A stretch of DNA of 64,000 nt, taken from contig NZ_LMGL01000001.1 of assembly GCF_001427145.1 (NCBI RefSeq), positions 667,540-731,539 of the forward strand, written 5' to 3'. Every line of letters begins with the position of its first letter. The stretch's first letter is position 1. This stretch comes from Microbacterium sp. Root166. GTDB taxonomy: Bacteria; Actinomycetota; Actinomycetes; Actinomycetales; Microbacteriaceae. Shown piece by piece: positions 23,721-31,069 of this stretch. The position numbers and the translations under genes were made by a program. The notes under the pieces were generated by a model, which did not search any database, was not told the origin of the DNA, and was given only the letters and a program-made list of their open reading frames with translations.

Positions 23721-24914
23721 TCACCATACGAGCTGGTCGCGACGGCGAGCGAGGTACGCCTGCTCGGCGGGGTTGCCGGCGAGGTGGATGGCCCTGTCGT
23801 ACGCCGCGCGGGACTCGTCGCTCCGCCCGATCCGCCTCAGAAGGTCGGCTCGCGCGGCGTGGAAGGCGTGGTATCCGTCGAGATCCTCGCCGAGTCGGTC
23901 GATCTCGGCGAGCGCCACATCGGGCCCGTCCACCTCGGCGACCGCGATCGCGCGGTTGAGGCGCACGATCGGGGAGGGATCGATCCGCACCAGGCGGTCG
24001 TAGAGGGCGACGATCTGGGACCAGTCGGTGTCGCGAGGGGACGGGGCGTAGGTGTGGACCGCGTTGATCGCGGCCAGGAGCTGATACCGGCCCGGCGGCT
24101 CCGCGCCGGCCGCGACCGCGGCGATCCGGTCGCGGACCAGAGCATGACCCTCCGCGATGAGAGCGCGGTTCCAGGCGCTGCGATCCTGTTCGTCAAGTGT
24201 CACCAGCTCACCGGCACGGGACACGCGCGCGGCTCGCCGGGCGTCGGCCAGGAGCATCAGGGCGAGGAGGCCGGTCACCTCGCCGTCGTCGGGAAGCAGC
24301 GCGTGCAGGAGGCGGCCCAGACGGATGGCCTCGTCGGTCAGGTCCGCGCGCAGCGGGTCGTCCCCCGCGGTGGCCAGATACCCCTCGTTGAAGACGAGGT
24401 AGATCACCGTGAGCACACCGTCGACACGCTCCCGGACGTCGGTGTCCGAGGGCATCCTGAACGCAAGCTGCTCTGCCTTGATCCGCGCCTTCGCGCGCGT
24501 GATCCGCCGCGCCATCGTGGTCTCCGGCAGCAGGAAGGCGTGGGCGATCTCGGCGACGGTGAGCCCACCGAGCAGGCGCAACGTCAGCGCGACCCGGGCT
24601 TCCACGGCGAGTGCGGGATGACAGCAGATCAAGATCAGGCGGAGCCGGTCGTCTTCCACCGGCCCGGTCGGCTCGTGGGGGGTGTCGTCGGACAGCATGT
24701 GGGCCGCCTGGTGCTTGCCGTCGCGCAGGGACTCCCGACGCAGCCGGTCGATCGCCTTGCGGGTAGCGGTCGTCGTGAGCCACGCGCCGGGGCTGGGCGG
24801 TACGCCGTCGCGCGGCCACCGTTCCACCGCGGCGACATAGGCATCGGATGCCGCATCCTCGGCGAGGTCGAGATCACCGAAGCGCGGGAGAGGCCCGCCA
24901 CCACCCGCGCCCAC
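23721..24914 (-). CDS. ECF42-type RNA polymerase sigma factor (DGPF-associated), apparent N-terminal frameshift
   Basis: A 397-residue sigma factor with sigma-70 region 2 (FGDLDLAEDAASDAYVAAVERWP, LTTTATRKAIDRLRRE), region 4 (ALTLRLLGGLTVAEIAHAFLLPETTMARRITRAKARI) and a long C-terminal TPR-like extension (DPSPIVRLNRAIAVAEVDGPDVALAEID), as in ECF42. The open frame starts at a GTG (24914) with glycine-rich residues. The expected N-terminus (DAVARAHREEWARVVAGL) is encoded just upstream in another frame, and a single missing base near 24887-24890 would join them. It follows the DGPF/YCII gene, the usual partner of this group. Without the first segment, core binding may be affected. Confidence 0.8.
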   Translation of the reverse strand: MGAGGGGPLPRFGDLDLAEDAASDAYVAAVERWPRDGVPPSPGAWLTTTATRKAIDRLRRESLRDGKHQAAHMLSDDTPHEPTGPVEDDRLRLILICCHPALAVEARVALTLRLLGGLTVAEIAHAFLLPETTMARRITRAKARIKAEQLAFRMPSDTDVRERVDGVLTVIYLVFNEGYLATAGDDPLRADLTDEAIRLGRLLHALLPDDGEVTGLLALMLLADARRAARVSRAGELVTLDEQDRSAWNRALIAEGHALVRDRIAAVAAGAEPPGRYQLLAAINAVHTYAPSPRDTDWSQIVALYDRLVRIDPSPIVRLNRAIAVAEVDGPDVALAEIDRLGEDLDGYHAFHAARADLLRRIGRSDESRAAYDRAIHLAGNPAEQAYLARRRDQLVW

Positions 24915-24960
24915 TCCTCGCGGTGGGCGCGGGCGACGGCATCCTCGACGGGGGAATCGG

Positions 24961-25338
24961 TCAGGACGCGTGCCGTTCGACGATCTCCGCCATGTCGGAC
25001 GGGAACCGGTGGACCTCCTGCGGCCAGTCGAGTGCGACCGCGAGCCGCCCTGCCCAGTAGCGTGCGGCGTCGTCGTCCTGCACCTCCACGACGGTGAACC
25101 CGCCCAGGTGCTCCTTGGACTCGACGAAGGGCCCGTCGGTGAAGACCGGCTGCCCGTTCTCGCTGACGACGCTGCAGACCGCGGTGGACGCGTCGATTCC
25201 GCCGTCGGCGTACAGGAAGATGCCCGCCTCTTTCATCTCCTCGAGCAGAGCGCGCGAGGCCTCGCTCTTGGCGCGCAGCTCGTCGGCGGTGTGGAGGGGC
25301 ACCCACTCATCGTTGAATGCGATCAGATACTTCGGCAC
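24961..25338 (-). CDS. YCII-related DGPF-domain protein
   Basis: A 125-residue protein of the YCII-related family, with the DGPF motif in VFTDGPFVESKEHLGGFTVVEV. The N-terminus is PKYLIAFNDEWVPLHTADE. The GTG at 25338 is chosen because the domain starts there and a GAGGAG sequence lies upstream. Genes of this kind are regularly found beside ECF42 sigma factors and are thought to work with them, though the mechanism is not established. Its stop overlaps or abuts the disrupted sigma-factor start region. Confidence 0.88.
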   Translation of the reverse strand: MPKYLIAFNDEWVPLHTADELRAKSEASRALLEEMKEAGIFLYADGGIDASTAVCSVVSENGQPVFTDGPFVESKEHLGGFTVVEVQDDDAARYWAGRLAVALDWPQEVHRFPSDMAEIVERHAS

Positions 25339-25503
25339 GTCCGTCTCCTCTTGTCGGGACCAGGGCCGCATGGCGGCCCATCATTGCGGCGACCCGGATA
25401 TGGGTCTACCTGATCCACGAACAACGATGCTCGGATACGACACGAAGCGCGAGACTTTTTCACGAGCCTCCGTCTCATCCCGATGATCGAGGCGTCGGGG
25501 TTA

Positions 25504-25773
25504 CTACCAGATGATGCCGCCGCCGACCGAGATGCCGGCCCACGTGAGCGCGATGAAGATCGCGGCGAAGACGACCGGCGCGATGCCCTTGCCGTTGCGC
25601 GCGAGTCCCTTGAGGAGGGCGATCACGGCGAGGACGGTTGCGACGATGGAGAGTCCACCACCCAGGATCAGCCCGATGAAGAACGGGATGGGCATGAGCA
25701 CCAGGCCGGCCAGGGCGACCCAGAACGCGGCCCAGGCAGTGGGATTGGAGCGACGTTCGACGGAAGAAGTCAT
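25504..25773 (-). CDS. Small DUF4190-like membrane protein
   Basis: An 89-residue protein with a short polar N-terminus (MTSSVERRSNPTAW) and two or three hydrophobic segments (about residues 13-35, 38-52 and 63-88). A small cytoplasmic KGLARNGKG link joins them. The topology and glycine-rich helices resemble DUF4190. The function is unknown. It is encoded downstream of a DUF6326 gene on the same strand. Confidence 0.55.
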   Translation of the reverse strand: MTSSVERRSNPTAWAAFWVALAGLVLMPIPFFIGLILGGGLSIVATVLAVIALLKGLARNGKGIAPVVFAAIFIALTWAGISVGGGIIW

Positions 25774-25829
25774 GTGTCGATCCTTCCAGACGGATCGTCC
25801 CCGCGAGCCCGCACCCGGCGTAGTGGTGC

Positions 25830-26318
25830 CTACCGGCGCAGCTCCTCCCGCTGGCCGGTCGCCGCGGCACCGGCATGGACGGCGGAGACACGGGGCCAGG
25901 TCCAAGCGGAGCGCAGGATGAAGGCCAGCAGCAGCACCTCGATACCGATGGAGAGGCCGTAGAAGAACGCCCACTCCCACGTCGCCCCTGCCGCGTTGAA
26001 CAGGGTGTAGGGGATGTAGAGCGATGCGACGATGAGGTTCACGACGCGGCTCACTCGGGCTGGCAGCGTGATCGAGAGCATCACCATCACGGCCGGGATC
26101 GCCACCGACGCGAGCATGACGGTCAACAGCGTCGAACTGACGTCGAACCTCCAGACGAGTCCGTTCAGGATGCCGTCGACGACGCCTGGCTTGTAGAAGT
26201 TGAGGATGTCGACGTAGACGTACAGGAACATGAAGCTGGTCCATGCGGCGGCAAGCTTGGCCCGGACCGGAACCGGCGGGTTATCGAGCTGGTTGGCCGC
26301 ATTCGTGCTGAGGGTCAT
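25830..26318 (-). CDS. DUF6326-like membrane protein
   Basis: A 162-residue protein with four hydrophobic segments. The first follows VRAKLAAAWTSFMFLYVYVDILNFYKPG, a pattern typical of DUF6326. The others are at about residues 60-82, 90-110 and 116-135. It is divergent from a TetR gene across a gap containing three tandem operator-like repeats, so it is the likely target of that regulator. The function is unknown; a transport or stress role is possible. Confidence 0.65.
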   Translation of the reverse strand: MTLSTNAANQLDNPPVPVRAKLAAAWTSFMFLYVYVDILNFYKPGVVDGILNGLVWRFDVSSTLLTVMLASVAIPAVMVMLSITLPARVSRVVNLIVASLYIPYTLFNAAGATWEWAFFYGLSIGIEVLLLAFILRSAWTWPRVSAVHAGAAATGQREELRR

Positions 26319-26362
26319 CGGTTCTTCCTTCCGAAGTTGCGTTGGTCCACCGCGGCGGTGAA

Positions 26363-26396
26363 CCGTACGTCGTACACCGTACGTCGTACACCGTAC
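26363..26396. promoter_or_regulatory. Tandem operator repeats between DUF6326 and tetR
   Basis: Two exact 14-bp copies of CCGTACGTCGTACA (26363-26376, 26377-26390) plus a third partial CCGTAC (26391-26396). Each contains a GTACG/CGTAC palindromic core. A further GTACGCTGTAC lies at about 26405-26415. A TACTAT box (26394-26399) overlaps the repeats and may be the tetR -10 box. Confidence 0.7.
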
Positions 26397-26449
26397 TATG
26401 CAACGTACGCTGTACGATTGTCAAGCCGTTCAAGCGAGCGAGGAGACCT

Positions 26450-27124
26450 GTGCCTGACAACGAACAGCGCCGAATCGCGTCAGAAACCGGTCTGAGCAAG
26501 CAACGCGTGGTGATCGAGGCGGTACGGCTCGCCGACCGCGAAGGCGTCGACGGTCTGAGCATGCGCCGGCTCGCCAGCGCGCTGGGCGCAGGGGCGATGT
26601 CGCTCTACCACTACGTGGCGAACAAGGATGAGTTGCTCGACGCGATGATCGACGTCGTGTTCACGGAGATCGAGCTTCCGCCTGCCGAGACCGACTGGCA
26701 GTCCGCCATGCGACACGAGGCCGTTTCCACTCAACGGGTTCTCGCACGCCACCCGTGGGCGATCAGCCTGATGGAATCCCGGACGACGCCGGGACCCGCG
26801 AACCTCCGCCACCGCGAAGCGGTCACCGCCTGCCTGCGAAGGGCCGGCTTCTCGGTGCTCACGGCGACCCACGCCAACTGGCTGCTCAACAGCTATGTCT
26901 ACGGCTACGCCCTGCAGGCGGCCAGCCTGCCGTTCGGCAGCGCTGACGAGCTCGCGGAGATGACCGAAGACGTCTACCTACCTCAGCTTCCTCCGGACGA
27001 GTTCCCCTACCTCAACGAGTCCGCCGCGGGGCTCATCGCCGCCGGCTACGACCCGACCGAGGAGTTCCTCTTCGGGCTCGACCTCATCCTCGACGCCCTC
27101 GAGCCGCTGCGAACCCCCGCGTAG
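26450..27124 (+). CDS. TetR family transcriptional regulator
   Basis: A 224-residue regulator. The DNA-binding domain is at about residues 15-65 (LSKQRVVIEAVRLADREGVDGLSMRRLASALG, AMSLYHYVANKDELLDAMIDVV). The remainder resembles the TetR_C tetracycline-repressor-like ligand domain. The GTG start has GAGGAG 4 nt upstream. It is divergent from the DUF6326 gene, with the tandem repeats between them as the likely operator for both genes. Confidence 0.9.
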   Translation: MPDNEQRRIASETGLSKQRVVIEAVRLADREGVDGLSMRRLASALGAGAMSLYHYVANKDELLDAMIDVVFTEIELPPAETDWQSAMRHEAVSTQRVLARHPWAISLMESRTTPGPANLRHREAVTACLRRAGFSVLTATHANWLLNSYVYGYALQAASLPFGSADELAEMTEDVYLPQLPPDEFPYLNESAAGLIAAGYDPTEEFLFGLDLILDALEPLRTPA

Positions 27125-27137
27125 CGACGCCCTTCGT

Positions 27138-28016
27138 TCACGGCGCGTCCGCGAGGATCTTCTCGATCACGATGCGGGACGTGCGGGCCTCGCGTTCCGG
27201 GTCGTGCGAACCCGCGGCACCGGCCAGGAGCAGCATCGCCTTCCAGAGTGCCCACGCTCGCCCGCGCGCCCACACGGCGTCATCCCACGGCAGCGCACGC
27301 CGAAACACGCGGCGGGCTGAGTCGTCGAACATCGTCCATGCGATGGCCAGGTCGCATGCCGGATCACCGACGCCCGACGTGCCGAAGTCGATGACGGCGT
27401 GGAGCCGACCTTCCCGAAGAAGCAGATTGCCGGGAGCGATGTCGCCGTGAAACCGGACAGCGGGCGCGCTGCTGCGCGTGTCGGATGCCGCATCCCATAC
27501 GGCGCGCGCCGCGACCGTGTCGATCACTCCGTCCAGCTTCACCAATGAGCGCTGCACTTCTTCGTCGTAGACCCGCGGGTGCGCGCCCCGCCAGAAACTG
27601 TGCGGACCCGCTGCCGGGCCGTCGCTCGCATCGACAGCGGCCAGGGCCATGAGGAACCGGGCCACGTCGCCGGCGAAGGTGTCGAGGTCGGTGATCGCCT
27701 CCACCGTCGCCGGCACGCCGTCGATCCATCGATAGATCGACCATGGCCGGTTGAACTCCGGCACCGGCAGCCCCCGCTCCACCGGTTCCGGCACCGCGAA
27801 CGGCACCAGCGGAGAGATCACCGGGAGCCAGCGCTGCTCCTTCGCAACGGCCGCCGCGTAGCCATCCGCACTCGGCAGGCGAACCAGCAGGTCATCGCCG
27901 AGCCGGAATGTGCGGTTGTCCCATCCGCCGGGCACCACCCGACGGATGGTCAAGTCGCACCATCGAGGGAATTGGGTCGTCACCAGGCGCTGCACGAGCG
28001 CTTCGTCGATCACCAT
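27138..28016 (-). CDS. Aminoglycoside phosphotransferase (APH) family protein
   Basis: A 292-residue kinase-fold protein. The catalytic loop is VRFHGDIAPGNLLLREG and the metal-binding motif is VIDFGTSGVGDPACDLAIAWTMF. The N-terminal DNRTFRLGDDLLVRLPSADGYAAAVAKEQRWLP carries the ATP-binding lysine region. Proteins with these motifs phosphorylate aminoglycosides, macrolides or unknown small molecules; resistance cannot be assumed. It is convergent with the tetR gene. Confidence 0.85.
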   Translation of the reverse strand: MVIDEALVQRLVTTQFPRWCDLTIRRVVPGGWDNRTFRLGDDLLVRLPSADGYAAAVAKEQRWLPVISPLVPFAVPEPVERGLPVPEFNRPWSIYRWIDGVPATVEAITDLDTFAGDVARFLMALAAVDASDGPAAGPHSFWRGAHPRVYDEEVQRSLVKLDGVIDTVAARAVWDAASDTRSSAPAVRFHGDIAPGNLLLREGRLHAVIDFGTSGVGDPACDLAIAWTMFDDSARRVFRRALPWDDAVWARGRAWALWKAMLLLAGAAGSHDPEREARTSRIVIEKILADAP

Positions 28017-28049
28017 TCACTCTGTCCCATCGGTCTGCGGACGGGAGAC

Positions 28050-29063
28050 CTACGCGGGTCGCAGGTGTTGATCCAGGAAGGCTTCGATCCGGGCTTGGAA
28101 GTGCAGGGTCACTGCCGGATCGCCCCACCAGATCAGATGGCCGAACTGATCGACGGTGAGCAGTTCTGAGTGCGGTATTCGATCATGGGTGTTCACGGAG
28201 TTGGCGTACCCGATATCGCCGTCGTAGCGACTGCCGACGATGAGCGTCGGCGCCTGAATCCCGTCGAACGGAAGGTCGCCCAGCTCCTCCTGGACCTTCA
28301 GATCGTTCATCACGCCGGGAAAGCGTGGAAGTGCCGGCACCATGGCGTCACTCATTGCGAGCACTTGGCGTTTCTGGTCAGGGTCAGCGAGCACCTGAGC
28401 GATCAAGCGCTCTCCCTCGGCTTCGCTGTACGTCGTCTCGGTCTTCACGAAGTCGCGCATGCTGAGCGCGGTCATCGCGTGCATCGTGCGATTGATCAGG
28501 AAGTACGCGATGTTCTGGTACTTCGGGGTCATCACGAGTCTCCCGAGCGCCGTGCCTGTCTGATCAGCCGACAGGCCGGTCCGCTGCGAGATGGCCGACA
28601 GCAGCACGACCGCCGCGGTCCGCTGCGGATGCCTCGCCGCGAACTGGATCGCCGCGGGCCCGCCCGCGGAGAGCCCGGTGACGGCGACGCGTTCGATACC
28701 GAGCGTGTCCAGCAGCGCCGCGGCCAGGTCGGCTTGCCGCTCAGGGCTGCCGTGATCGCCGAGAGGCGTGCCGAGATATCCGGGGCGATCGGGCGTCAGC
28801 ACTCGGTACCCGGCTGAAACGAGGTGTTCGAGGAAGAACCAGCCGTTATGGCCGACGTTTCCGCCGTGGAAGTGCAGCACGACCGGCCCGTCACCCCGGA
28901 CTCCGTACTCGACCGGGCCGGCCGCAGTGTGGACGATCGCGCTGTCCGCCGAAGCTCGCTCGGTCACTTCTTGCAACCAGCGCCGGTACCAGCTCCTCAG
29001 TGCCAGCGAGACGAGCGCGAGCGCTGCGGCGAGACCGGCCACAATCCGCAAGATCCGCAACAT
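28050..29063 (-). CDS. Membrane-anchored alpha/beta hydrolase
   Basis: A 337-residue hydrolase with an N-terminal hydrophobic anchor (about residues 5-25). The oxyanion region is VVLHFHGGNVGHNGWFF, the nucleophile elbow is VTGLSAGGPAA, and a C-terminal QFGHLIWWGDP histidine completes the triad. A late aspartate in LIVGSRYDGDIGY is the probable acid. It is probably membrane-tethered. The substrate is unknown. Confidence 0.82.
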   Translation of the reverse strand: MLRILRIVAGLAAALALVSLALRSWYRRWLQEVTERASADSAIVHTAAGPVEYGVRGDGPVVLHFHGGNVGHNGWFFLEHLVSAGYRVLTPDRPGYLGTPLGDHGSPERQADLAAALLDTLGIERVAVTGLSAGGPAAIQFAARHPQRTAAVVLLSAISQRTGLSADQTGTALGRLVMTPKYQNIAYFLINRTMHAMTALSMRDFVKTETTYSEAEGERLIAQVLADPDQKRQVLAMSDAMVPALPRFPGVMNDLKVQEELGDLPFDGIQAPTLIVGSRYDGDIGYANSVNTHDRIPHSELLTVDQFGHLIWWGDPAVTLHFQARIEAFLDQHLRPA

Positions 29064-29214
29064 CAGAGGTCCTCCCCGGCGTCGGTCAGGGGCGGCGTCA
29101 GCGCGACGGCGCAGTCCATCCCTGAACCGTACGACGGACGGAGGTGCAAGTCGAGGAGCGAGGCAACGCGCTGCGCGCGAGCTCGGGAATGCGGGGACGT
29201 CCGGGCGGCTGGGC

Positions 29215-29709
29215 TCACATGTAGGTGGCGACGAGCTTGTCGAGGGACTCCTCGAGGCCCTTCTTCGAGAGCGCGAGCTGCTCGAGGTCGACGTAGCCGA
29301 GTTCCGTCACGGTGAGTCGAGTCGCGTCTTCCCCGATCGACTCGAACGTCATGACATGCCGCACGTCGCGCGGGATGCCCGCGGCCCCGATCGTGGCGGG
29401 GTCGATCGTGGTGCCGTGCGCGTCGGCGATGTTGTGGATGAACTCGAGACGGTGCGGTGCGTCCACGAGCGTGTACGCCCACGTGCTGTACATCGCTGGG
29501 AACCCCCAGTCGGGGGCGCTCATGCACACGAGGGATGTGCCGCCGACGCGCACGTCGAGCTCGGCGACCGTGCACGTGAAGCCGTTCGGGCCCCACCAGC
29601 GCATCACACGGTCGGGTTCGGTCCACGACTCCCAGGCCACCTCGATGGGGGCGGGGATGTCGCGGCTCACGACGAGATCGTGGGTCCCGTGCTGGGTCGT
29701 GTCGTCCAT
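29215..29709 (-). CDS. SRPBCC (AHSA1-like) domain protein
   Basis: A 164-residue START/Bet-v-1-like protein: VVSRDIPAPIEVAWESWTEPDRVMRWWGPNGFTC, followed by the TAELDVRVGG and HVMTFESIGEDATRLTVTELGY strands and a C-terminal helix ESLDKLVATYM. The ATG at 29709 has GAGGAG nearby; an upstream in-frame ATG would add a low-complexity leader. It is divergent from an HxlR gene, with two palindromes between them. Such pairs are common in Actinobacteria and bind hydrophobic ligands; the ligand is unknown. Confidence 0.85.
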   Translation of the reverse strand: MDDTTQHGTHDLVVSRDIPAPIEVAWESWTEPDRVMRWWGPNGFTCTVAELDVRVGGTSLVCMSAPDWGFPAMYSTWAYTLVDAPHRLEFIHNIADAHGTTIDPATIGAAGIPRDVRHVMTFESIGEDATRLTVTELGYVDLEQLALSKKGLEESLDKLVATYM

Positions 29710-29768
29710 CGTGGCTCCTCCGCTGCAAGCCGCGGCCGCTGCAACCCGCGGCCGCGGCATCCGTGTCA

Positions 29769-29783
29769 CTTCGATGATCGAAG
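29769..29783. promoter_or_regulatory. HxlR operator 1
   Basis: CTTCGATGATCGAAG, a perfect 7+1+7 palindrome between the divergent SRPBCC and hxlR genes. Confidence 0.65.
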
Positions 29784-29792
29784 CGTACTTTA

Positions 29793-29809
29793 CTACGATG
29801 ATCAAAGTC
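29793..29809. promoter_or_regulatory. HxlR operator 2
   Basis: CTACGATGATCAAAG-centred imperfect palindrome (ACTnnGATGATCnnAGT), 24 bp centre to centre from operator 1. It ends 7 nt before the hxlR -10 box. Confidence 0.5.
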
Positions 29810-29816
29810 AATGCCG

Positions 29817-29822
29817 TAGACT
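29817..29822 (+). promoter_or_regulatory. -10 box of leaderless hxlR
   Basis: TAGACT ends 6 nt before the ATG at 29829 and no Shine-Dalgarno sequence is present, so the transcript is probably leaderless. Confidence 0.5.
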
Positions 29823-29828
29823 CGTCGC

Positions 29829-30302
29829 ATGAAGCGAGCTGAAGGGCGGTCGACCTGCCCCACCAACTTCACCGTTGAGGCGTTCGGTGACAGCTGGTCG
29901 CTGCTGATCATGCGCGACCTCCTCACGCTGGGCAAGCACACTTTCGGGGAGTTCCTTCGGTCCGAGGAGCGCATCGGGCCGAGCGTGCTCGCCGACCGCC
30001 TCGCCCGACTCGAGCGCAGCGGAATCATCGTGCGCACCCCGAGCGAGACGGATGCCCGCAAAGTGACCTACTCGGCGACGGAGCGCGGGATCGCGGCGAT
30101 CCCGCTCCTGTACGAGGCGGCGCGATGGGGCATGGGCGGCGTTCCCATAGAGGAGGACGATCCGTGGGACGCGGTCATGGCGATGGACCGCGGCGAGGTG
30201 CTCGACGCGTGGCAGCGGGCCGTGCGCGAGGGTGGGTCGCTCTTCGGGGGCGCGGAGAGTGCATTCGCGCGGCTGAGCGCGAGGGCACACGCGGTCGTGT
30301 GA
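29829..30302 (+). CDS. HxlR family winged-helix regulator
   Basis: A 157-residue regulator starting MKRAEGRSTCPTNFTVEAFGDSWSLLIMRDLL, with a single Cys near the N-terminus as is usual for HxlR, then HTFGEFLRSEERIGPSVLADRLARLERSGIIVRTPSETDARKVTYSATERG. The C-terminal 60 residues are an extra helical region. It is divergent from an SRPBCC gene, its probable target, with two matching palindromes in the shared promoter. Confidence 0.9.
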   Translation: MKRAEGRSTCPTNFTVEAFGDSWSLLIMRDLLTLGKHTFGEFLRSEERIGPSVLADRLARLERSGIIVRTPSETDARKVTYSATERGIAAIPLLYEAARWGMGGVPIEEDDPWDAVMAMDRGEVLDAWQRAVREGGSLFGGAESAFARLSARAHAVV

Positions 30303-30351
30303 GGCGATCGGACTCGACCCGCAAACCCCGACGCCTCGAGATGCGATCCGG

Positions 30352-30466
30352 CTATGGGTGGTTGAGCGACTCCAGGAGATGCTCGTTGCGCTTGACGATC
30401 AACCGTCTCAGGTACGGCACCAGAACCAAGCGCTCGACCATCCGCCCGAGCACCGGTGATCCCACG
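30352..30466 (-). pseudogene. 3' fragment of an SRPBCC-family gene
   Basis: The minus strand encodes GSPVLGRMVERLVLVPYLRR followed by LIVKRNEHLLESLNHP and a TAG at 30352-30354. This is the usual C-terminal helix of polyketide-cyclase-like SRPBCC proteins (LGRxxDRLVLxxYLRRLLxxRN). A stop codon closes the frame just upstream, so only the last third of the gene remains. It marks the left edge of the decayed region. Confidence 0.55.
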
Positions 30467-30555
30467 GTCGTTCAGGCACGACGCTCCGGAAGCGATCGGG
30501 CCGAAGCCTCCTTCCAGGCGCCGGGTTGTTGCTGCGCGATACGCTCAGCCGCGTG

Positions 30556-31023
30556 ATGATGATCCGGCCAGCCGTGCCAGATGATCTGGTTGCAATCAAT
30601 GCCGTGCACCAGGCATGCGATCGGCGGGAGTGGGATCAGCCAATTGGGGACGACGGTGATGACCGTCTCGTCGCGGTGGCGGTCGTTGACGACGTGATCG
30701 TCGCAGCAGCCAAGACGCATCTTCAAGCCGAACCCAAGGGTGGTGCGCCCGCAGGCCACTACCTCGGGGGCGTCAGTGTGCACCCGGGATACCGTCGCCG
30801 CGGGATCGGGTTCGCCCTGACCCGTGCGCGGATCGAATGGGTGTGGGCGCGATCAGACACGGTGTACTACTTCACGGACGACGACAACGCGGCGTCCATG
30901 CGGTTGCACGCGGGGTTCGGCTTTCACGAGGTCGCCAGATTGCCGACCATCCTCGGCGCGCGTGCGAACGGCGAGAGTCTCGTGCTGTTCCGGGCCATTC
31001 GGCCGGCACAGTTTCTGGCCTGA
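30556..31023 (+). CDS. GNAT family N-acetyltransferase
   Basis: A 155-residue acetyltransferase. The acetyl-CoA loop is GGVSVHPGYRRRGIGFALTRARIEW (about residues 69-93) and the C-terminal LHAGFGFHEVAR is the typical last motif A/B strand. Two in-frame ATGs (30556, 30559) and a GTG (30553) lie together, and the exact start is not decided by the sequence. The substrate is unknown. Confidence 0.85.
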   Translation: MMIRPAVPDDLVAINAVHQACDRREWDQPIGDDGDDRLVAVAVVDDVIVAAAKTHLQAEPKGGAPAGHYLGGVSVHPGYRRRGIGFALTRARIEWVWARSDTVYYFTDDDNAASMRLHAGFGFHEVARLPTILGARANGESLVLFRAIRPAQFLA

Positions 31024-31069
31024 CCGCAAAGACGCCCGCGGGCCGATCCTTGAAAGCGCGTCGCTCTGC

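Noticed and set aside
26363..26415. Tandem repeats considered as a CRISPR array
   Set aside because: Units are 14 bp and directly adjacent with no spacers, and no cas genes are present; operator repeats explain them better.
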